Shown here in pieces: positions 27,901-36,900 of a DNA stretch of 64,000 bases (position 1 is the stretch's first letter; every line of letters starts with the position of its first letter). This DNA is from Hippophae tibetana. Lineage: Eukaryota > Streptophyta > Magnoliopsida > Rosales > Elaeagnaceae. The stretch lies in the NCBI GenBank assembly GCA_037013495.1, contig CM072806.1:48325814-48389813 (forward strand), read 5' to 3'. Under the pieces are notes generated by a model. The model had not been told where the DNA came from and did not search any database. It saw only the letters and a program-made list of their open reading frames with translations. Both the position numbers and the translations under genes were made by a program.

Positions 27901-30900
27901 AAATTTCATGTGAGAGAAAGAAAGAGAAGGTTTTGTCTTTATCAGTCCCTATGCATACTTTTTTTCTCATTTGAACTTGAAACTTTTTTATAAGAAACAT
28001 TATATTATATTATATTATATTATATTATGTAATAATTAAAAAAAACAAAGTGGATTAGTAATCCAAAGCATCATGAGCTATACAAAAAGATAGCTATATG
28101 TCACGTCCCGCTCAAATTGTCCCTAAAAATCCAAACAAATGATGGTTGCTTAAAGGATCTAGACTATTCTACAAGGAAAGTTCTAGAGTTGCCTAGAGAT
28201 GTCTAGAAAGAGCTAGAGTTGGATGGACTCAACTCAAGCTAGAAGACCCTAGAATATTCTAGAGCACGCTGGAGAGTGCTAGAATGGGCTGGAATATTCT
28301 AGAACATGCCGGATAGTTCATGAAGAATGTAGAAGTTGCTGGAAGCTTACGGAACATCCCGGAAGGTGCATGAAGGAACTAGACAAACCTAGAAGACTCT
28401 AGAGTTGGCTAGAAGGTCCTAGACCCTTATGGCATATTGTACATAAATCTAGAAGTCTCTTGTACATTCTAGACTAGGAAGACTCTAGAAAGTGGTGGCA
28501 TACTCTTAAGCTTAGAGCCACACTATAAATAGACCCTTTGGTATTCATTTGTATTCATCTTGGAAAATCTTGGGAATTCTTAGCATCTTGTAAGATAAAT
28601 TCTCTCTAGAGCAATACAAAACATTCTTTGCAAACTCTCTTTCTAGTCTCTTTGGAGTTTCATTCGGATTCAAAGGCAGGCTTAGTGCAACGGACGATGC
28701 TAAGTGCCGCACGATCTCTACATGAAAAATAAGGTCGTGACAGTTGGTATCAAAGCGGGTTAAAGTATCTCTATCTTTGGCAAAAATGAAGAACACTGCC
28801 CCAGCTACACCAAGCATGGACGTTCCAACAATGGAACGTGGCCGTGAGGAAGTTCGGAAAGCCCCAAAGAAATCTCGAGCCAAGTCGAAAGACATGCTTT
28901 CTAGCTTAGAAGCACGAGTTGGGAGTGCACAGGACAGCTTAGGAGAGCTGTTCGATCGAGTGGACAACTTGGAGGAACGTTGCAATGGCTTGGAGGCCGA
29001 GAATGTGGAGATCCATGCAGCGGTTAATATGTCCCTCAACGAGCTAGATGGTGGATTAAGGCAAGAGATTGATGGGTTAAAGGTGGAACTTGCCAAGGTA
29101 AGGGATCTTGTCCAAAGAGAACTTGCTAATATGTTGCTTAGAATGGAGGATATGGGTGGTGATCTAGCTCTATGTAAGCGGGCTATGGTCGCGGGGACTA
29201 GCGCAACCACCGTCATTGAGGCTAAGAGGGTGGATGTTCCCAAGCCTAAGACCTTCAATGGTGTTAGAAACGCTAGGGAAGTGGAGAACTTCCTATGAGG
29301 GCTAGAACAATACTTTGAGGCTACTGGCATAACGGACCATGCCAGCAAGATCCGAACTGCAACCATGTATTTGTCCGATACTGCGATGTTGTGGTGGAGA
29401 CGGAGGCATGGAGATGTGCAACGAAGGGTTTACACAATTGATACTTTTGAAGATTTCAAAAGGGAGTTCAAAATGCAGTTCTTTCCTGTAAATGCTGAAG
29501 AGGAGGCAAGAGGCCGTTTGCGACGATTGAAGCAAACGGGTAGCATAAGGGACTATATGAAGGAGTTCACAACCTTGTTGCTAGAAGTCCTTGACACATC
29601 TGACAAGGATGCCCTATTCTTGTTTATGGACGGTCTCCAATCGTGGGCTAACCTTGAGCTCAAGCAACGTGGTGTCAAAGACTTGTCTTCAATCATAAAG
29701 ACTGCAGAAAGCTTTATTGATTACTCTACAAACAAAGAGAGCTCCAAAGCCACAGATAAGAAGTTTGTTGGAGGAAAGAGTGGGGGAAGCCACGGTAAAA
29801 GTCAGGGACCTAAGAATCATAAAGATAGCTCCTCATTCAAGCCACGAGATAAGGGGAAGGAGAAGGAGGATCGTGGTGCCTCGAAGCCCCGTGTGACATG
29901 CTTCATATGCGACGGACCGCATTGGGCACGTGAATGTCCGAAAAGGAAGGCCTTGAGTGCCTTAGTTGCTTCCACTCATGATCAAGATGGAGGCGAGTCG
30001 GACGAAGGTGCAAAGATGGGTTCTTTGCGCCTACTTGGTGCATTGCAGAGCGCCCCAAAGACCCCTAAGGGCTTAATGTACGTAGATGCCACCATCAACG
30101 GGAAGGTCGCCAAAGCTTTGGTGGACACAGGTGCATCTCACAATTTTGTTTCAATGGAAGAAGCAAAAAGACTCGGCCTAAAGGTTGTCAATGGAGGGGG
30201 ATCTCTCAAAGCGGTTAACTCAGCGGCGCTACCATTGCATAGAGTTGCTCGTGGAGTTAAGGTTAGTCTTGGTGCTTGGACTGGCCAAGTGGACTTATCA
30301 GTGGCACCCATGGATGACTTCTCTGTTGTACTCGGCATGAAGTTTTTGGACCAGGTAAGAGCTTTCTTGGTGCCCTGCTCAAACTCTATGTGCATCATGG
30401 ATGGTGCGAAGGCGTGTGTGGTACCGACGGAGAGGACCACCAGACCTACTACCCAAGCTCTCTCAGCGCTTCAATTCAAGAAGGGATTGAAGAGGGATGA
30501 AGAGAGTTATTTGGCCATCCTAAAGGAATACGATGATGAAGAGGCGTCACCAAAGCCAAACTTGCCGACGTAAGTGCAAGTTGTCCTAGATAAGTTCCAA
30601 GATGTGATGCCGGAGGCATTACCCAAACGGTTACCTCCAAGGATGGAGGTAGACCATGAAATAGAGTTGGAACCTGGCACTAGGCCACCAGCAATGAGCC
30701 CTTATCGAATGGCGAACTCAGAGTTGGCAAAACTACGGAATCAACTCGATGAATTGCTGGATGCTGGCTTCATAAGGCCGTCAAAAGCCCCATTTGGTGC
30801 CCCGGTGTTCTTTCAAAAGAAGGATGGCTCGTTACGAATGTGTATCGACTATCGGGCTCTAAATAAGATCACAGTCAAGAACAAGTATCATATCCCACTT

Positions 30901-33900
30901 ATTGCTGATTTGTTCGATCAATTGGGGAATGCTAGATACTTCACAAAAATGGACTTGCGATCGGGATACTACCAGGTACGCATAGCCAAGGGAGATGAGC
31001 CCAAGACCACATGTGTAACCAGGTATGGTGCCTATGAGTTCCTTGTCATGCCATTTGGTCTCACAAATGCACCAGCCACCTTCTGCACTTTGATGAACAA
31101 GATTTTCCATCCCTACCTCGATCGGTTCGTGGTAATATATCTTGATGACATCGTGATATATAGCCGGACTTTGGAAGAACATTTAGAGCATTTGAAGAAG
31201 GTGTTCGAGGTCCTGAGGGAAAATGAGCTATATGTCAAGAAGGAGAAATGTTCCTTTGCCCAAGATGAGGTGATGTTCTTAGGGCACAAGATAAAGGATG
31301 GGAAACTGATGATGGATGGAGCTAAGGTGAAAGCCATCCAAGAATGGGAACCTCCTGCCAAGGTTCCCGAGTTAAGATCTTTCCTTGGACTTGTGAACTA
31401 CTACCGAAGGTTTATCAAGTCCTACTCAGCGAGAGCAGCCCCACTAACCGACCTACTCAAAAAGAACAAGTCTTGGGAGTGGACAAGCGAATGCCAAACC
31501 TCATTTGAAGACTTGAAGAAGGTCATTAATGAAGAACCGGTACTTTGTCTTCCAGATACCTCCAAGACATACGAGCTGCACACAGATGCCTCAGACTTTG
31601 CCATTAGTGGAGTTTTGATGCAGGAAGGGCGCCCGATAGCCTATGAGAGCCGAAAACTCAATGACACCGAACGACGCTACACTGTGCAAGAAAAGGAAAT
31701 GACAGCTATCATTCATTGCCTAAGGGTGTGGCGACACTACTTGTTAGGTTCTCATTTTGTTATCATGACGGACAATGTAGCAATAAGCTACTTCCAGACT
31801 CAAAAGAAGTTGAGTCCCAAGCAAGCTCGATGGCAAGACTTCTTGGCGGAGTTCGACTATAGGCTGGAGTACAAACCCGGTAAGGCCAATGTGGTGGCTG
31901 ATGCGTTGAGCCGTAAGGCGGAGTTAGCAGCCTTGAGTAGGCCAAATAGTCCTCTATTGGAAAGGATCAAAGAAGGGTTGGAGCATGATGCCCTTGCTCA
32001 AAACCTCCTTGCCCTCATCAAGGAAGGAAAGACGAGAGGATTTTGGCTGAGTGACGGACTACTCTATGCCAAGCAGAATCGAATCTTTGTGCCAAAATGG
32101 GGGAGCTTAAGGAAAGAGCTCATTAAGGAGTGCCATGATTCCTTATGGGCTGGACACCCAGGAATGAGACGCACCCTTGCTTTTATCAAGTCGATCTACT
32201 ATTGGCCTCAACTTCGGGATGATGTCGAAGCTTATGTAAGAACTTGTCTTGTGTGCCAACAGGACAAGATAGAGCAACATGCACCCGGAGGTTTGCTAGA
32301 GCCGCTACCTATTCCAGAGAGACCATGGGAAAGTGTCTCTATGGATTTCATCACTTGTCTGCCAAAATCAGAGGGCTTTGGCAACATTATTGTCGTCATC
32401 GACCGCTTCAGCAAATACGCAACATTCATACCTGCCTCAACGGACTGCACGGCAGATGAGACGGCACGTTTGTTCCTCAAGAATGTTGTGAAACATTGGG
32501 GAATTCCTTCCAATATCGTGAGTGACCGAGACCCACGATTCACGGGGAAATTTTGGACGGAACTATTCAAGCTATTGGGATCAGACTTGAATTTCTCCAC
32601 AAGCTTTCACCCACAAAGTGACGGACAAACGGAGCGTGCCAACGCGTTGCTGGAGTTATATCTTAGGCACTTTGTGAGTGCTAATCAGCGGGATTGGGCG
32701 AAGTTGTTGGATGTAGCCCAATTCTCTTACAATTTACAACGGAGCGAGTCTACCGCGAAGAGTCCCTTTGAGATCGTCATGGGGCAGCAACCCATGACTC
32801 CTCATGCCTTGGCCACGAGTTATGAAGGGAAGAGTCCTGCTGCCTTCAAATTTGCCAAGGCGTGGCATGAACAAGCTGAGTTGGCCCGAGCCTATTTGAA
32901 TAAGGCATCTAAGAAGATGAAGAAGTGGGCTGACAAGAAACGAAGGTTGGTGCAATTTTAGGAAGGCGATTTGGTCCTTGTCAAACTGTTGCCCCAACAA
33001 TTCAAGTCCTTACGAAAGGTTCATAAGGGGTTGGTGCGGAAATATGAGGGACCATTTCATGTTCTCAAGAAAGTCGGTAAGGTGTCGTACAAGTTGCAAC
33101 TCCCTCCAAAGCTTAAAATTTATCCGGTCTTTCATGTAAGTATGCTAAAACCTTTTCATGGAGACAAGGAAGATATGAGTCGGGGAGAATCCAAGAGGGC
33201 GCCTACCACAGTGGTAACCTCCTTTGACAGGGAAGTGGACTCAATCTTGGCAGATCGCTTGATCCGGCGTAGAGGTGTACCAAGTTATTAGGAATACTTG
33301 GTCAAATGGAAGAACGCTCCGGATGTAGAAGCAAGCTGGGAACCTGAGGACTCTTTGTGGCAATTCAAAGATAACATAGAAAGGTTCAAGCTTGAAGGCG
33401 CTACGAGGGCGTCGCGAACTTGAGTGGGGAGGGTGTCACGTCCCGCTCAAATTGTCCCTAAAAATCCAAACAAATGATGGTTGCCTAAAGGATCTAGACT
33501 ATTCTACAAGGAAAGTTCTAGAGTTGCCTAGAGATGTCTAGAAAGAGCTAGAGTTGGATGGACTCAACTCAAGCTAGAAGACCCTAGAATATTCTAGAGC
33601 ACGTTGGAGAGTGCTAGAATGGGCTGGAATATTCTAGAACATGTCGGATAGTTCATGAAGGATGTAGAAGTTGCTGGAAGCTTACGGAACATCCCGGAAG
33701 GTGCATGAAGGAACTAGACAAACCTAGAAGACTCTAGAGTTGGCTAGAAGGTCCTAGACCCTTGTGGCATATTGTACATAAATCTAGAAGTCTCTTGTAC
33801 ATTCTAGACTAGGAAGACTCTAGAAAGTGGTGGCATACTCTTAAGCTTAGAATCACACTATAAATAGACCCATTGGTATTCATTTGTATTCATCTTGGGA

Positions 33901-36900
33901 AATCTTGGGAATTCTTAGCATCTTGTAAGATAAATTCTCTCTAGAGCAATACAAAACATTCTTTGCAAACTCTCTTTCTAGTCTCTTTGGAGTTTCATTC
34001 GGATTCAAAGGCAGGCTTAGTGCAACGGACGGTGCTAAGTGCCGCACGATCTCTACTTGAAAAATAAGGTCGTGACATATATGTGCCCTATCCAAAGAAA
34101 CTTTGCTATCATTATAAGTTCAAAAACTTATTATTTCTAACCATTTTAATTTATAATTTACTCTATAGCACATTACTAAAACAATCAATCTCAGTAATTC
34201 ATAAACTTGTGTTAATATCCCATAAAGAAGCAACAATATCTCCTAAATAAAAATTAAATTAAATTCCGATTTTAAATTTTTTTAACTGATCTATTATTAT
34301 TAGAATGCATCCCTAGCCCAAAGACTTTTAAGATTATATAAATGTTATTTTCATAAAGATTGAGAATTTCAGGAGGACATATAAAGCCATCAAAGAAAAT
34401 CAATATTTGCATCATATGACTATTTTTCCCAAGGAAAAGAACATATTTTCTGTTACTACCCATAGAATGCTAACCTACTACCATCTGGCGAAAAGCAAAG
34501 AACAAAAAGTTCCTCTATAGCACTCCTAAGCAGATGAAAACTTGGCAAGCGTGAAACAAGACAGATACATTTATCAGCAAAGGAATTCGGAGGTATATGG
34601 TAAGCTTCAGCAATATCTTCACTGACTGGATCCCGAAAAGCTATGCAACTAACGTATATTTTAGAGCCATCACCCTCTGCAGCAAATTAGGTTATAGAAT
34701 TATAAAAAGCACAAAACAATGATCAGAAACTCAATCAAAAATTGTATTTGGCTCGCCCTATCTTAAATAAGTCTTGATAAAGCTCAAATTGCACACGCAT
34801 ATTATCCAAGCAAAAAAAAAAATCAAGTACACTAGTATTGAAGAATTTTTCTTCTTTTAAGTTCCTTAAAATGTGAAAGAATAACAAGTTGTTGAAAATT
34901 TCATTCACAAAACATTTCAATCTATATTGTAATCAATTAAATTAGTTTTAAAACTCGACTAGTTTTCATGGTTAATGTCATGATCTAATTACATCAAGTT
35001 GACGAAATCTAAAAGCTTGTCGTTTTAGGTAAAAATTATCTCTAGCACGTGCACATTATTTCAATATATTTCAGTGCTTGTTTTGGTATAGCTGGGAAAT
35101 TTGTTTTGAGTGGTTGATTGACCAAAAAAGGTCATTGATCAATTGAGAAGTCAATAACATGAAATTCAGTCAAAATGTGTGAGTAACTCTTGGGTTGTTT
35201 CTAGACAATATGGTTCTTAGCCTATCCATCGATCGTTCAATCGAATACGTTCGATTGATCAAACTTCTCTCAAGATCGCTCGCTTGAGTATTCTCAGATT
35301 GTTTTTCAATTTGACCACTTAACATTGGTCGATCGATTAGGAATGGCCCAAAAAATCAATCAAGGCTCACAAGGATAAGATTTCGATCCAACGAGACATT
35401 CCTTTGACCCATCGAGCACTTTTTAAATAATACATGTGAGTTTCTAATTGTTTTAAAACGCAAGTCTTTTTGGTCTTGTTGAAATACTTACACAGGTTGA
35501 GGATTGTGTTTCCTATTGAAACAACCTTTGTTCATTCTTTTCAATTAACTCACAAGCACAAAAAAAAAACTGCATGCTTTCATCTCATAAAGTTTTAGTA
35601 GTTTTTATTCAATGGTCTTATTATCATTTAACTTCTCTTTTTTCCCTAGTTCATATGCTTGATTCATCTTTCATCATGTTTAGATAATTTCCATTTCAAG
35701 TTCCTAAAAAATTTTAATATTGTTTGTGTGCTTAAATCTTCATTTTAGGGTTGCTAATTAATTTGATTTATTTGGTTTTTGAACTGAATCTATTGCTAGG
35801 ATTATTTGATATTAATCCATTTTAATACACACTTTATACTAATGTTATTTATGCTAATATTTGAGCGGCTAAGATTGATGCATTCGACTACTTGTAGACT
35901 CCAATTGATTGAAGCGTTGGTTTGGATAAGACAAGGCTCTAAAGATAAGTCAACGGCTCGCTAGTAAAGTACACTGGGAAAATATACCACTATATGGTAG
36001 TGTTTGGTTCACGGATCGGAATAGAAATGGGAATGGAATGAAAAGGAAACAGTTTTGTTTAGTTTGACCAATGGAATCAAAGAAAAAATCAGTATTACAG
36101 TGTTTGGTTTATAACTGGAATAAAATGAAAAACACTGTATATTACCTTAATACCCTATATTCAATAAAGTTTAAATAATATCATTTAATTATTATTTTTT
36201 CGTCAGACAAAATACATTACTGAAATCATTATTTTTCTAAATAATTATTACTTAAAAATAAAATATATTATTAAAATTATTATTTTTCTAAATAGGGTTT
36301 AGGGTTTTGGGATTTAAGGTTTAAGGTTATATTTGTAGGTTAAGGTTTAGGGTTAAAATTATTATTTTTCTAAATAGGGTTTAGGATTTTGGGATTTGGG
36401 GTTTAAGGTTTTGGGTTTTGAGATTTGAGATTTAGGGTTTAGGGTTATATTTGTGGGTTAAGGTTTAAGGTTAAAATTATTATTTTTCTAAATAGAGTTT
36501 AGGATTTTGGGATTTAGGATTTGAGATTTAGGGTTTAAGGTTATATTTGTGAGTTAAAGTTTAGGATTAAAATTATTATTTTTCTAAATAGGGTTTAGGG
36601 TTTTGGGATTTGAGATTTGAGGTTTAGTGTTTAGGGTTAAATTTGTGGGTTAAGATTTAAGGTTAAAATTATTATTTTTCTAAATAGAGTTTAGGATTTT
36701 GGGATTTGGGATTTGAGATTTAGGGTTTAGGGTTATATTTATGGTTAAAATTATTATTTTTCTAAATAGGATTTTGGGTATTGGGATTTGGGATTTAAGG
36801 TTTAGGGTTTTGGGTTTTGGATTTAAGGTTTACGGTTTAGGGCTATATTTGGAGTTGGGGTAAAATTGGAAAAACAAATTGAGACGGGAATGGAATCTTG

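Larger units (their letters stand above)
28099..28742 (+). repeat. 5' LTR of the chromovirus
   Basis: TGTCACGTCCCGCTC to AAGGTCGTGACA, ending in the inverse of its start (TGTCACG/CGTGACA). The first 400 bp are dense in CTAGA/TCTAG words. A TATA box is at 28524-28531 and R probably starts some 25-30 bp later. Confidence 0.95.
28786..33423 (+). pseudogene. Gag-Pol polyprotein of the chromovirus, four in-frame stops
   Basis: A single frame of 1545 codons, interrupted by TGA at 29296, TAA at 30571, TAG at 32959 and TAG at 33289; the natural stop is TGA at 33421. Domains in order: Gag with an N-terminal Lys-rich and coiled-coil part; CCHC knuckle [17 protein letters not shown] (about 29899); protease [12 protein letters not shown] (about 30118); RT with YLDDIVIYS (31138); RNase H with [13 protein letters not shown] (31579) and TDNVAISYF; integrase with the HHCC finger ([17 protein letters not shown]) and DDE residues in [20 protein letters not shown] and [13 protein letters not shown]-terminal chromodomain [20 protein letters not shown] (33292-33351). 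All catalytic residues I looked for are present. The stops make it non-autonomous unless suppressed. Confidence 0.93.
28099..34077 (+). mobile_element. Ty3/gypsy chromovirus in intron 3, young
   Basis: 5979 bp. Two 644-bp LTRs (28099-28742 and 33434-34077) differ at 11 positions by eye (1.7%), nine of them transitions. TATA flanks both outer ends, a weak 4-bp duplication. The primer site is at 28745-28756 and the purine tract at 33422-33433. One Gag-Pol frame runs 28786-33423, ending in a chromodomain, with four in-frame stops and no frameshift. It lies antisense to the DENN gene inside its third intron. The C-terminal chromodomain places it among chromoviruses, which often integrate by chromatin targeting. 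Confidence 0.95.

Noticed and set aside
28545..29366. 273-codon minus open frame
   Set aside because: It lies antisense to the chromovirus Gag, overlaps the LTR and has no recognisable domain; a shadow of biased codon use.
30571..30573. TAA between protease and RT as a programmed readthrough stop
   Set aside because: Three further in-frame stops occur, including one inside Gag and one before the chromodomain, and no readthrough context such as CARYYA follows. Decay is simpler.
28094..34082. 5-bp target duplication of the chromovirus
   Set aside because: Only TATA is shared; the fifth base differs and the site is AT-rich, so 4 bp is all I claim.
34475..34483. Upstream GTAGTA donor for exon 3
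   Set aside because: It leaves the wrong phase for exon 4; GTTAGC gives DGSSKPLW in frame.
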